From positions 33,236 through 97,235 of the forward strand of contig NZ_VEGP01000015.1 of assembly GCF_007679495.1 (NCBI RefSeq): a DNA stretch of 64,000 nucleotides, in the 5' to 3' direction. Positions 26,629 to 35,323 of this stretch are shown here, piece by piece. The translations under genes and the position numbers were made by a program. Each line of letters starts with the position of its first letter. Position 1 is the first letter of the stretch. Origin of the DNA: Paenibacillus sp. 32O-W (GTDB taxonomy: Bacteria; Bacillota; Bacilli; Paenibacillales; NBRC-103111). Below the pieces are notes generated by a model. It worked only from the letters and a program-made list of their open reading frames with translations. It did no database searches and was not told the DNA's origin.

Positions 26629-28194
26629 ATGAGAAAAAGAGACTTGGTCCATAAACAGCCGATCATTCCAGAACGGGATTGGATAGGCATGCAGGGAGTA
26701 GAGGAACCCGAAGGGCTCGGTCCTGCTTTGGAGCCCCGACTGGCCTGGTTCCAAGGGATGCTGGAACGCTGCTTTGATGCGGTATTTCATCCCTTCACCG
26801 CGATGCCTGACGAACGTTCCTGCGTCTGTATCTATTTGCGCGGGATGGTGGATTTCGATTTATTCCAGCAATTCGTGCTGCAGCCGCTCACGTCGCCTCC
26901 CGGGGAGCATCCGCTGCATGTGCGAATCTTCGAGCATACCATTCTGCCCGCAGCCTCTTATTCCGCCATCCATCGGTTGAAGGAAGGTTTGAACGCAGTT
27001 CTGGACGGCAACATCCTTCTGCTGATAGATGGAGAAGAGAGAATGGTTTCTTTTCCATATGTTCTGATAGAAAAAAGAGCGATCGAGGAAGCCAAGAACG
27101 AGACCGTCATCCGGGGGCCGCGGGAAGGCTTTGTGGAGCATCTGGAGACGAATTTGACTCTGCTGCGGCGGCGCATCAAGAGTCCTTACTTAAAAATGGA
27201 GCGATACCAGATCGGCAGTTATACGCAAACGGATGTTGTCGTCACGTATCTGGAAGGAGTCTGTACGGAGAAGCTGGTGGACGAAGTGAAGCTGAGGCTG
27301 TCCCGGATCGTCATTGACGGAGTCCTCGATACGAGCTATGTGGAGGAATATCTGGAGGATAGCCCTTCATCGCCATTCCCCCAGCTTCAGTATACCGAAA
27401 GGCCGGATACGGCCGCCGCCGCTCTGCTGGAAGGACGGGTTGTCATTTTCGTAGACGGAACGCCGAATCCGCTGATTGCTCCCGTGACGATGTTCGCCAT
27501 GCTGCAGTCCGCCGAAGATTATTATCAGCGGTTCTATGCCGCCAGTTGGATCCGGTGGATTCGTTACGGCTTGATGATCGCCTCACTTCTCCTTCCCTCC
27601 CTTTATATCGCTATTACCACCTTCCATCCGGAGACACTGCCTGCGAATTTATTAATCAGTGTGGCGGCTGCCAGGGATGTGGTTCCTTTTCCGGCGGTGG
27701 TGGAGGCCTTCCTGATGGAGCTGACCTTCGAAGGCTTGAGGGAGGCCGGGCTGCGGATTCCGAAGCCAATTGGGCAGGCGGTTTCCATTCTCGGAGGGCT
27801 GGTCATCGGACAGGCAGCGGTTCAGGCAGGCATTGTGGCCGCGCCGATGGTTATCATTGTGTCGCTCACGGGAGTAGCCTCCTTCGTCATTCCCCATTTC
27901 GATCTGGGGCTGACGCTTCGCTTCCTGCGGTTTCCGATCATGATTCTGGCCAGCGTCCTCGGCTTGTTCGGAATCGTCATCGGTTTGATCCTGATTTATC
28001 TTCATCTGATCACTTTGCGTTCTTTCGGTACTCCTTATTTATCCCCGATAGCTCCGATGAAGGGTCAGGATGCCGCTGACGTATTCGTCAGGGCTCCTTG
28101 GTGGCGGATGAGGAGAAGGCCTGAATATTACGCCGGGTCTCCCAATAAAGAACGACTGCAATATGTCAATCGAATGGAAAGGAAGGAGGAATAG
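26629..28194 (+). CDS. GerA-type spore germination protein
   Basis: 521 residues. A-subunit of a nutrient germinant receptor in the spore inner membrane. A large hydrophilic N-terminal domain (about 1-290) is followed by five or so membrane segments (about 300-480). Family blocks include VDGVLDTSYVEEYL-like wording, FPQLQYTERPDTAAAALLEGRVVIFVDGTPNPLIAPVTM and SLLLPSLYIAITTFHPETLP. AGGATG lies before the ATG. First gene of a four-gene operon (A, C, small membrane protein, B). The germinant cannot be read from sequence. Confidence 0.92.
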   Translation: MRKRDLVHKQPIIPERDWIGMQGVEEPEGLGPALEPRLAWFQGMLERCFDAVFHPFTAMPDERSCVCIYLRGMVDFDLFQQFVLQPLTSPPGEHPLHVRIFEHTILPAASYSAIHRLKEGLNAVLDGNILLLIDGEERMVSFPYVLIEKRAIEEAKNETVIRGPREGFVEHLETNLTLLRRRIKSPYLKMERYQIGSYTQTDVVVTYLEGVCTEKLVDEVKLRLSRIVIDGVLDTSYVEEYLEDSPSSPFPQLQYTERPDTAAAALLEGRVVIFVDGTPNPLIAPVTMFAMLQSAEDYYQRFYAASWIRWIRYGLMIASLLLPSLYIAITTFHPETLPANLLISVAAARDVVPFPAVVEAFLMELTFEGLREAGLRIPKPIGQAVSILGGLVIGQAAVQAGIVAAPMVIIVSLTGVASFVIPHFDLGLTLRFLRFPIMILASVLGLFGIVIGLILIYLHLITLRSFGTPYLSPIAPMKGQDAADVFVRAPWWRMRRRPEYYAGSPNKERLQYVNRMERKEE

Positions 28195-29399
28195 ATGAAC
28201 CGCCTCTTGAGCAGAACGATTCGCCTGTCCTCGGTCCTGTCGGTTTGCATGCTGTTGACCACCGGCTGCTGGTCGCGTATTGAGATCAACGACAGAGCTT
28301 TCGTGACATCCATGTATGTTGATGATGCCGGGAATGGGCAGGTCCGGGTGTCGTTGGGCTTTCCGCTTCCCAACCGGCTGGTGCAGGGCCAGTCCGGCGG
28401 TGTGTCCAATGACGGCAACCCCTATACCCATATGACCAAAGAAGGGAAGACGATCGCCGAGGCCATCCGGAAGATTCAGAACGATCTTTCCCGCGAGATC
28501 AATTGGGGGAGCAACCGCATTATTGTAGTCAGCAGCCAATATGCAAAGCAAGGAATGCAGCCGCTGATGGAGTACCTTGGCCGTCTTCCTCACATCCAAT
28601 TAAAAACATACTTATTCGTTGCCAAGGAAGAAGCGGAGAAGATCCCGCGGATGTCGGCCGTTTTCGAACGTTTTCCGAGCGAGGTGCTGAGGGAGTTTGC
28701 AAGAAGAAGGATGACTTTAAACGCACTCTTCGAGATCTGATGGGTGTCCAGCCTTATGGCGGCAGTTTAACTATGGGCTTGCTGTTGTCTCGTAAGGAAA
28801 ACCTGGCCAGCGAAAAAAATAAAATAGGCGAATGGGTCGGAACGGAAGGGGCGGCTTTGATCAAGAACTATAAATGGGTCGGGCAGATGGGGGCGGAGCA
28901 AACCGAAGGGGCCCTATGGATAATGAACCGGATGAAGTCCACGATTGTCAAGGCGTCCTCCCCTTCCGACGAAAGACCCGTGACCTTCGACATAATCAAA
29001 AGCCGTTCCCGGATAAGGCCGGTCTGGGATAAGGACGATCTCGTTTTTAAAATGAAAATAACCCTGCAGGCTCAAGTTCTGGCTTCCGATTCCAATCTAA
29101 GAATCACCGATCCCGCCAATATCGCCAAGCTGCGAACCGCGCTCAAGGAAGAGGTGGAAAGGATAATCCGCAAGGCTTTCGATGAATCCCTCCGTCATAA
29201 AGCCGATTTTTATAAGCTGGGGGAGAGAGTCGAGCTCCGGTATCCCAAGCGCTTCGCGTCTATCAAAGAAAAATGGCAGCACTATTACGCCGAGCATGCC
29301 CGGCTGGAATTGGAAATTGACCCCTATATCAAGAGGGCGGGGGGAGAGCAGGATCCTTTAAGAGCGGAATACGGAGAGCAGGAAGGAGGAGGCTCATGA
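28195..29399 (+). pseudogene. Ger(x)C-type germination lipoprotein, interrupted by a frameshift
   Basis: The first part (28195-28740) gives a lipoprotein signal ending TTGCW and the N-terminal GerC domain, then runs out of frame. The second part continues one base back, from about 28700 to 29399, with DFKRTLRDLMGVQPYGG and the C-terminal GerAC domain (VQAQ-, KAFDESLRHKADFYKLGE). Joined near the AAGAAGAAGG stretch at 28701-28710 the two give one full-length protein of about 400 residues. A one-base deletion, a sequencing error, or slippage in the purine run would all explain it. Without the second part the C-subunit would be incomplete. Tight spacing with genes on both sides shows it belongs to the operon. 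Confidence 0.82.
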
Positions 29400-29623
29400 T
29401 TATCACCGTGTTATTATTGGGGTTCGGAGGGGCGGCCTGGCTGGAATGGAAGGAATTACGGCAGAAGGAGGAAGGCCGGAGAACCTATTGGATCGTTTTC
29501 GGCATTCTAGGATTTGCTCTAATATACAGTGCTGCCGTCAGTTTCGATAAAACCTTACCAAGCCTTAGCTCTTATATGATTCCATGGCTGAAGCCGATTC
29601 AGGATTGGATATTAATGAAATGA
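29396..29623 (+). CDS. Small two-helix membrane protein of the ger operon
   Basis: 75 residues with one membrane helix at about 1-16 and another at about 30-50. Its ATG overlaps the stop of the GerC-type gene by four bases, which indicates translational coupling. Small membrane proteins of this kind (D-subunits) occur in several germinant receptor operons of Bacillales and modulate the receptor. I assign it to that role by position only; the sequence alone is not diagnostic. Confidence 0.65.
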   Translation: MIITVLLLGFGGAAWLEWKELRQKEEGRRTYWIVFGILGFALIYSAAVSFDKTLPSLSSYMIPWLKPIQDWILMK

Positions 29624-29695
29624 GGATGAGCCGGTCGGGTATAAGCAGGGCAGGAACTGGATCAGCATTGGCATTTTACAGGCAGGAGGTAGAGG

Positions 29696-30790
29696 ATGGA
29701 GAGGATCACTCAAAGCCAAATCGTGATGCTGTTCGTTATTTTTTTCTATTCTTCCATTGCGGGATTTATGATCCGGCCGCTGGCCAAAGCTTCGGGATAC
29801 GGTTCCCTATGGGTCATGCTGGCCGGGGGCGCGCTCGGGCTGGGATGGATTTATTTGTCCGTTGCATTCGCGAAGAGAAGGCCGGATGGCTATTTGGCCG
29901 ATTATGGCCGGGAAATTGTGGGCCGTTGGCTGCATGTGCCGTTAATGCTGGTCATTGTTTTTTTCGCGCTTCAACTGTCAGCTTTCGTTCTGAGGGAATA
30001 CCAGGATTTTATGGTGCAAAATTATTTACCCGGCACTCCCGATTGGGTCGTTTCCGGCATGCTGGGGATTAGTGCGGCGTTTGCCGTCCGTTCCGGCATT
30101 GAGGTAATTTTCCGGTTTGCGCAGGGGATCTTCATTCTTGTTGTAGTCTCTATTGCCGTTACCACCGCCATGCTGGGGTACCAGGTGGACGGGCACCGGG
30201 CCATCGGTTTCTTCACCCGCTTTGACGTCAGGGAGATTTGGGAAGGGGCCTATATGGTTTGCGCATTATATGCTGAATGGGTGATGGTGGTCCTGTTTTT
30301 CCCGAAGCTCAAGGAGTCGGGGCGGACCTTCCGCAGCTTAACAGGGGCGGCGCTGCTGGGAACTCTCTTCGTTCTCATGCTGCAGGTTCCAACGCTGCTT
30401 CTGTTTGGCAGCGAGCTGACGACCAATCTCACGTACCCTTTGTTGGAGGCGGTGCGCTACATACGCTTCGGAGATTTTCTCGAAAATATTGACCCGATGC
30501 TGGTAGCGATATGGACGACTTGTATTTATATCAAGGTCTGTCTGTGCTTGTATGTTTCCGTGTTTGTACTCTCCCGGCTGCTCCGGCTCGACAGCGTGAG
30601 GCCTCTGGCGTTTGCCGCGAGTGCCCTGATGATCGGCTTATCGCAGCAGATGGCTCATGACTCTATTGAACTGAACGACTATTTGCAAAATGCGGCGATG
30701 ACGTTCGGGCTGGCCGCCATGGGCGTGCCGCTGTTCTACTACGCCATCGACTCGCTGAAGAGCAGATGGCTGGCCGAAAAGCGCCATTAG
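29696..30790 (+). CDS. GerB-type spore germination permease
   Basis: 364 residues with about ten membrane helices, related to amino acid/polyamine transporters. Recognisable blocks: ITQSQIVMLFVIFF at the N-terminus, FVLREYQDFMVQNYLPGTP, and NIDPMLVAIWTTCIYIKV. In germinant receptors the B-subunit binds the nutrient. Preceded by GGCAGGAGGTAGAGG. Last gene of the operon; its stop codon lies inside a perfect palindrome shared with the convergent membrane protein gene. Confidence 0.9.
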   Translation: MERITQSQIVMLFVIFFYSSIAGFMIRPLAKASGYGSLWVMLAGGALGLGWIYLSVAFAKRRPDGYLADYGREIVGRWLHVPLMLVIVFFALQLSAFVLREYQDFMVQNYLPGTPDWVVSGMLGISAAFAVRSGIEVIFRFAQGIFILVVVSIAVTTAMLGYQVDGHRAIGFFTRFDVREIWEGAYMVCALYAEWVMVVLFFPKLKESGRTFRSLTGAALLGTLFVLMLQVPTLLLFGSELTTNLTYPLLEAVRYIRFGDFLENIDPMLVAIWTTCIYIKVCLCLYVSVFVLSRLLRLDSVRPLAFAASALMIGLSQQMAHDSIELNDYLQNAAMTFGLAAMGVPLFYYAIDSLKSRWLAEKRH

Positions 30791-30808
30791 GGGAACAGGC
30801 CCCTAATG
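30785..30808. terminator. Palindrome holding both convergent stop codons
   Basis: CATTAGGGG-N6-CCCCTAATG. The TAG of the GerB-type gene is in the left arm and the TAG of the leftward gene is in the right arm. There is no T run, so termination is possible but unproven. Confidence 0.5.
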
Positions 30809-31366
30809 AGCAGACTTCGCGTACTTCCTTCCGACGCTGTGCAGAATCCAACCGCAAACGATCAGGCTAAGTCCTCCCATCGATTCCAGTACGAACGGGG
30901 AGAAGCCCAGGTAGAATTTTCCGATGACTGCCGTCAGTGCGAAGAGCCACAGTCCTAAATAAACAAGCGACCGGCTGAATAATACGCCGAGCAGCACATA
31001 GAAGAAGGATAGAAAAAGTGCCCGGACCAAATGAACGAATACCCCGTTGACTGCTTCCAAGTAAAGCAGAAGCAATAGGGAAGCGAACAGGACAAATACG
31101 GGAAGCGCCATTTTGAAGGCGAGCTTCGTATCGCGGGTGCGATCGCCATCGGTCTTGTAAGAGAACAGCAGAATGACGCTGATGATCGCGGCTACGGCGG
31201 CGGAAGCCGGCTGAACCCAGAACGGCAGATTCCAGGAGTCCCGCAGCCAGAGGAGTGCGCTGAACAACCACTGCGCTCCCCATATATAGAATAATGGAAT
31301 TAACGGAACGGAAACTTTAATACAGGTACGCAGTATCCGGTTCCAATCGTTATCGTGCTGTAACAT
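30803..31366 (-). CDS. Six-helix membrane protein of unknown function
   Basis: 187 residues, mostly hydrophobic, with about six membrane helices and a short charged N-terminus (MLQHDNDWNR). I do not recognise the family. ATG 31366 was chosen because GAGGGA lies 7 bases upstream; the GTG at 31381 overlaps that site. It is convergent with the germination operon, which gives no firm clue to function. Confidence 0.65.
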   Translation of the reverse strand: MLQHDNDWNRILRTCIKVSVPLIPLFYIWGAQWLFSALLWLRDSWNLPFWVQPASAAVAAIISVILLFSYKTDGDRTRDTKLAFKMALPVFVLFASLLLLLYLEAVNGVFVHLVRALFLSFFYVLLGVLFSRSLVYLGLWLFALTAVIGKFYLGFSPFVLESMGGLSLIVCGWILHSVGRKYAKSAH

Positions 31367-31524
31367 AAGCCATTCCCTCACTTTTCTGGTAGACTCCTGC
31401 AGACTAAGTCCAAGCGTTAGCTTACTACAGCAGCCGTTTACAAGTCAATTCCTCCAGGGGGACTTTCCCTAGTAATCGCCCGCTTCCCTTGGAGGATCAT
31501 GTGAAAAACCTGCGGGCGCGGTAT

Positions 31525-31604
31525 GGTCTGGAAGGGCCTTTTGGTAACTTTAACGGACTTCAGGGTGGTCTGGAAGGGCCTTTCAGTAATTTTAACGGAC
31601 TTCA
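31525..31604. repeat. Tandem repeat of a family B half-unit
   Basis: Two 38-bp copies (31525-31562 and 31567-31604, period 42) starting GGTCTGGAAGGGCC and ending TAACGGACTTCA, identical at 35 of 38 positions. The second half recurs once more at 31678-31702 inside the neighbouring element. Confidence 0.75.
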
Positions 31605-31643
31605 AATGGTTGTCGAATAACGTGTCCAAGCGCGGTTTGACAA

Positions 31644-31826
31644 TAACGGATCCTGGGGACCTTAAATAGCCCAGAATGGCCTTTTGGTAACTTTAACGGA
31701 CCCAGATGACCTTATTTTCAAGAAATACTCGCGAAAGTAGAAGAATTCTGTGCAATAAGCGCGCCTATTTCCGTTAGTCTAAAAAAACGGCCTAAATTGA
31801 CGAAATAGGGTCTCTCATGTCCGTTA
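31644..31826 (+). repeat. Four-unit intergenic element, family B, copy 1
   Basis: 183 bp. TAACGGA begins at 31644 and 31694, and TCCGTTA ends at 31776 and 31826. Taken as 21-bp units with TAA...TTA edges, the starts are 31644, 31694, 31756 and 31806, i.e. 50, 62 and 50 bp apart. The core (AAGAAATACTCGCGAAAGTAG and so on) matches the reverse complement of the copy at 43488-43670. Non-coding. Confidence 0.78.
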
Positions 31827-31860
31827 CCGTTTCATCGATGCTTAACCATCCGCTGGGACA

Positions 31861-32035
31861 ACCTCTAGAACCGGGTTGTTCATCTCCGAAAAAACCTCGT
31901 TAAGAGCTTTTTTTACCACATAAGAATTTTACAGCGTTAAGGCGGTGTAAAAAAAGATTCTTATTGGCATAAAAAGCTACCTCTAGAACCGGGTTGTTCA
32001 TCTCCGAAAAAACCTCGTTAAGAGTTTTTTTTACC
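31861..32035. repeat. 57-bp direct repeat at the 3' end of the AraC gene
   Basis: 31861-31917 and 31979-32035 differ at one base and are 118 bp apart. The right copy contains the last codons of the AraC-type gene, so the left copy is a duplicate of that gene's end. Between them a stem ATAAGAAT/ATTCTTAT can form. Confidence 0.85.
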
Positions 32036-32881
32036 CCCACCATTGCGGTGCTTCTTGGCATAGTCCCGGGGGGAGATGCCTTCAATTTTCTTGAAAATTC
32101 GGCTAAAATAAAACTCGTCCGAATAACCGACGCTGTTCGCTATCGATTTCAGCCGGTAATCCGACAGGACCAGCAATTCCTTGGCGCGGTCCACCCGAAT
32201 ATGGGTCAAGTAGTCAATGGGGCTGTAACCCGTATATTTCTTAAACAGCCGGGAGTAATGGCTGACGCTGAGGCCGGCCATCTGGGCAAGCTGCTCCAGC
32301 GAGAACGGTTCCTGGTAATGCCGGCTCATGTAATCCTGCGTTTTGTCAATCGCAGCCGTCGTGTTGCCCGTGATTTTCTGGGAGCGAAAATCCAGTATAA
32401 TGTTAAGCATAAGCTCCTGCAGCATGATTTTGCGGCGCATCGCGGTAATCGGGCCCCTTCTTTTCCAGAGCACGACAAGCTGCTCCAGCAGATAGATCAT
32501 CTGCGGGGGATTGTTCAACGTATACATGCCCTGCAGGGGAAAAGGACGGTCCTGCTCCGTATTGAAGCTCCAGACATCCTTATCCTGGAAGCATTCGGCG
32601 TAATGATAGCGGATAAAGTAATATTCCAACGGATCGAGCGGGTCTGTCCTGCGCTCAACGGTCATATCGGGGTTGAAGAAGAACAGCTTCCCCGGCTCGG
32701 CCGGATAGTGAGTGCCGTTAATAGTGAAGACCCCTTTGCCTTTAACGATAAGCCACATGGAAGGGTGACGGATTCGCCCGGGTTTATGGTGCCAATCCGC
32801 ATCCGTTTTGTTATGTCCAATCAATTGCGGTGAGAATACGAGCTTGTTTAAAGCTGAGGCCAATTCGCCCGGTGTCAGCAT
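32018..32881 (-). CDS. AraC family transcriptional regulator
   Basis: 287 residues. N-terminal cupin-like sensor domain (about 20-150; HPSMWLIVKGKGVFTINGT, FFFNPDM) and C-terminal double helix-turn-helix (about 185-280) with MAGLSVSHYSRLFKKYTGYSPIDYL-type wording and the hallmark VGYSDEFYFSRIFKK. Such regulators usually respond to sugars in Bacillales. Start placed at ATG 32881; the frame runs further upstream but without family similarity. No transporter or enzyme is adjacent in the same operon, so the target is unknown. Its 3' end is duplicated downstream. Confidence 0.87.
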   Translation of the reverse strand: MLTPGELASALNKLVFSPQLIGHNKTDADWHHKPGRIRHPSMWLIVKGKGVFTINGTHYPAEPGKLFFFNPDMTVERRTDPLDPLEYYFIRYHYAECFQDKDVWSFNTEQDRPFPLQGMYTLNNPPQMIYLLEQLVVLWKRRGPITAMRRKIMLQELMLNIILDFRSQKITGNTTAAIDKTQDYMSRHYQEPFSLEQLAQMAGLSVSHYSRLFKKYTGYSPIDYLTHIRVDRAKELLVLSDYRLKSIANSVGYSDEFYFSRIFKKIEGISPRDYAKKHRNGGGKKNS

Positions 32882-33062
32882 GTCTAGCACATCCCATCGT
32901 CTTAATTTGCAGGCATTTCGTAGAGAGCCGCATTTGCAGATGGTGTGGAACGGATTACAACTGCTCCGACAGAAGTAAGTTCTCGCCGGGTATCTACGGA
33001 ATTCGAACATTAGAAATAATCTACTACTATTATACCGGGTTTTGGCGGAAAGAGGAGACGTA

Positions 33063-34199
33063 ATGCACGATAATACAATGCAAGAGTTAGAGACCAGACG
33101 TTATTTTGCCGCCGGTCTGCTGGAATGGTACGACCGGAATAAGCGCGATTTGCCCTGGAGAAGAACGTCGGACCCTTATCATATTTGGGTATCCGAGGTT
33201 ATGCTGCAGCAGACCCGGGTGGATACGGTCATTCCGTATTATTTCCGGTTTCTGGAGAAGTTCCCGGATGTAGAGGCTCTGGCCCACGCACCGGAGGAGG
33301 AAGTGCTGAAGGCCTGGGAAGGCCTCGGCTATTATTCGCGGGCGAGAAATTTGCAGTCCGCCGTAAGAGAGGTGCATGAGCGCTACGGAGGGACGGTTCC
33401 CGACCGGAAGGAGGACTTCTCCTCGCTGAAGGGAGTAGGGCCGTATACGGCGGGGGCGGTGCTCAGCATCGCCTATAATGTGCCGGAGCCGGCGGTGGAT
33501 GGCAATGTCATGAGGGTGCTGTCCCGCTTCTTCCACATCGAGGACGACATTGCCAAAGGGCCTACGCGCGTGAAGATGGAGAAGCTGGCCCGGGAGCTGA
33601 TCCCGGAAGGGGAGGCCGGCAGCTTCAATCAAGCGCTGATGGAGCTGGGCGCGACCGTATGCACGCCGCGGTCCCCTCACTGCCTCACCTGCCCGGTTAT
33701 GGAACGGTGCAGGGGCAGGCTGGAGGGGAAAGCGGAGGAGCTGCCGGTCAAGACGAAGGCGAAGCCGCCGCGCATCGAGGCGAGGGCCGTTGCCCTGATC
33801 GAAGGCAGCGGCCCTCACGCCGGCAAGCTGCTCATCCGCCGCCGGCCCCGCCAGGGCCTGCTCGCCAATATGTGGGAGCTTCCCCACATAGAGATCGAGC
33901 GGCCTGCAGGAAAGGCGGCGGCAGCGCAGCAGGGGGCGGAGATGGAGGCGCTCGGCGCCGGGCTGGCGGAGACGGACGGGGTCACGGTGCTCCCGGAACG
34001 GTGGCTGATGGATGCGGAGCATATCTTCAGCCATATCCGTTGGGAGCTGGCCGTGTACCGGTGCCGTCTCGATCCCCGGTTCGAGGCTGCCGGGCTGCCG
34101 CCCCATTATCGCTGGCTCGATGCCGGCGAGATGGAGCGCTACGCCTTCCCGAATGTGTTCCTGCGCATTCTGGCTGAAGTCGGAATAGAACAAGCTTAA
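33063..34199 (+). CDS. mutY: A/G-specific adenine glycosylase
   Basis: 378 residues. Removes adenine mispaired with 8-oxoguanine. N-terminal glycosylase domain with SEVMLQQTRVDTVIPYY, helix-hairpin-helix LKGVGPYTAGAVLS, catalytic Asp in VDGNVMRV (near residue 144) and the iron-sulfur ligands in CTPRSPHCLTCPVMERC (near residues 200-216). A C-terminal NUDIX-like domain (about 240-370) ends HIFSHIRWELAVY. The C-terminal half is richer in G and C than its surroundings. ATG 33063 has AAAGAGGAG upstream. Divergent from the AraC gene. Confidence 0.94.
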   Translation: MHDNTMQELETRRYFAAGLLEWYDRNKRDLPWRRTSDPYHIWVSEVMLQQTRVDTVIPYYFRFLEKFPDVEALAHAPEEEVLKAWEGLGYYSRARNLQSAVREVHERYGGTVPDRKEDFSSLKGVGPYTAGAVLSIAYNVPEPAVDGNVMRVLSRFFHIEDDIAKGPTRVKMEKLARELIPEGEAGSFNQALMELGATVCTPRSPHCLTCPVMERCRGRLEGKAEELPVKTKAKPPRIEARAVALIEGSGPHAGKLLIRRRPRQGLLANMWELPHIEIERPAGKAAAAQQGAEMEALGAGLAETDGVTVLPERWLMDAEHIFSHIRWELAVYRCRLDPRFEAAGLPPHYRWLDAGEMERYAFPNVFLRILAEVGIEQA

Positions 34200-34444
34200 G
34201 CTGTGTGCTTGATGCTCTAGCGTATCTACTGACATTACGTCGCGTCCCAAAAGCGTATTAAAGACAAAAATCATTGTCAGTCCTTTGCAGATCAAATAGA
34301 TTTCCGGGACTGTTGAAACAGCGGATTGTGAGGCGAAATAGTGTTAAAAGTCAGGCTTTTTGAAAAAAAGTATCTATCTCGCCCGTATCCGCCCCATAGT
34401 AAAAAAGATACAAATACGCGATGATCTGATGTGAAAGAGAACGG
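34200..34444. other. Gap between mutY and the ABC pseudogene
   Basis: No supported ORF or terminator. Palindrome units of family D begin at 34445. Confidence 0.35.
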
Positions 34445-34517
34445 TTTGTACGTAAAATCGAACAATTAGACATGGGTGCGCCGTGAAGTCCAGCTTTTGT
34501 ATGAATAATCGTACAGA
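34445..34517. repeat. Pair of family D palindromic units
   Basis: Two related words, TTTGTACG...CGAACAA (34445-34465) and TTTGTATG...CGTACAGA (34496-34517), have centres 51.5 bp apart. The right unit closely matches the one at 56062-56083. Confidence 0.45.
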
Positions 34518-34554
34518 AGGGCACACAGTTTCGATCCTCTATTGAACTGCTTCG

Positions 34555-35323
34555 TCAGAAGTTTTTCTCCGTAAGAGGTGTTTGTTGCTCCACCCATAGC
34601 TCCCGATAAATACCCGGACGCGACCTTAGCTCCTCGGGGCTACCCCTGTCGACGAGACGGCCTTCATGCAGCACCAGGACTTCGTCGGATTGCTGAGTAA
34701 CATCTAGGCGATGGGTAATAAAGAGAAGCGTTACCCCCTTCAGCTCATTAATCATCTGCTTCAGTAGTCTTCGTTCTGCCCCTTGATCTAGAGCAGAAGT
34801 AGCCTCATCGAAGATAAGAATGGCCGGTTTGCGCAGCAGTGCACGCGCAATACTAATTCTCTGTCGTTCTCCGCCGGATATTTGCAGCGCCGAGATGTCC
34901 GTTAACCAAATCCGTTATGGAATGTGTGTCGTCCAGAATACGTGTAAGCAAATCGCCTGTCCTGTTATTATGCAGCCAGCCGAGGGGGCGGTGCTGAATC
35001 CCGTTATACAAATCCGCCCTTCCCCGGCCGGCCAGCCGAATCATGAATCGTCCCCACACATCCTCCAGTATAATCATCATGCTCCCTATAATCGGTGCGG
35101 CTACCATGCATATTGTGACGGTGATGAGCAGATTCCAATTCTGCTCTGGAAACACGGTTTCCAGTATGTATTTGGACAGGAAGGGGGGTACCATGTATAG
35201 CAGGCTGCCAATTACATTTTTCATTAAAATCAGAAATAAGTTTGGCCAGTGGGGCAAAAGATTCTTCTTGGCATAAGCTGAAACGGCCGGCCATCTATCG
35301 GGTGAGGGCTGGGATTCGTTCAT
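34555..35323 (-). pseudogene. ABC exporter gene with internal deletion
   Basis: The 5' part (from ATG 35323, MNESQPSPDRW, GAGGAGG upstream) gives the first two membrane helices of an ABC exporter and stops in frame shift after ILDDTHSITDLVNG. The next sequence, in another frame, is DISALQISGGERQRISIARALLRKP-type ATPase signature, Walker B (ILIFDEATSALD), H-loop and C-terminus. About 1 kb, including the rest of the membrane domain and Walker A, is missing. The junction lies near 34905-34915. It overlaps the end of the intact ABC gene by 29 bases, so the two once formed a pair, probably a heterodimer. Confidence 0.82.

Noticed and set aside
26341..26790. 149-codon minus-strand ORF before the germination operon
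   Set aside because: Overlaps the start of the GerA-type gene and has no supporting signal.
31438..31629. Short ORF with internal repeats on the minus strand
   Set aside because: Its repeats come from the 38-bp non-coding tandem repeat; no ribosome binding site.
33087..34295. 402-codon ORF opposite mutY
   Set aside because: Arises from codon bias of mutY; composition is rich in Arg, His and Pro and matches no known protein.
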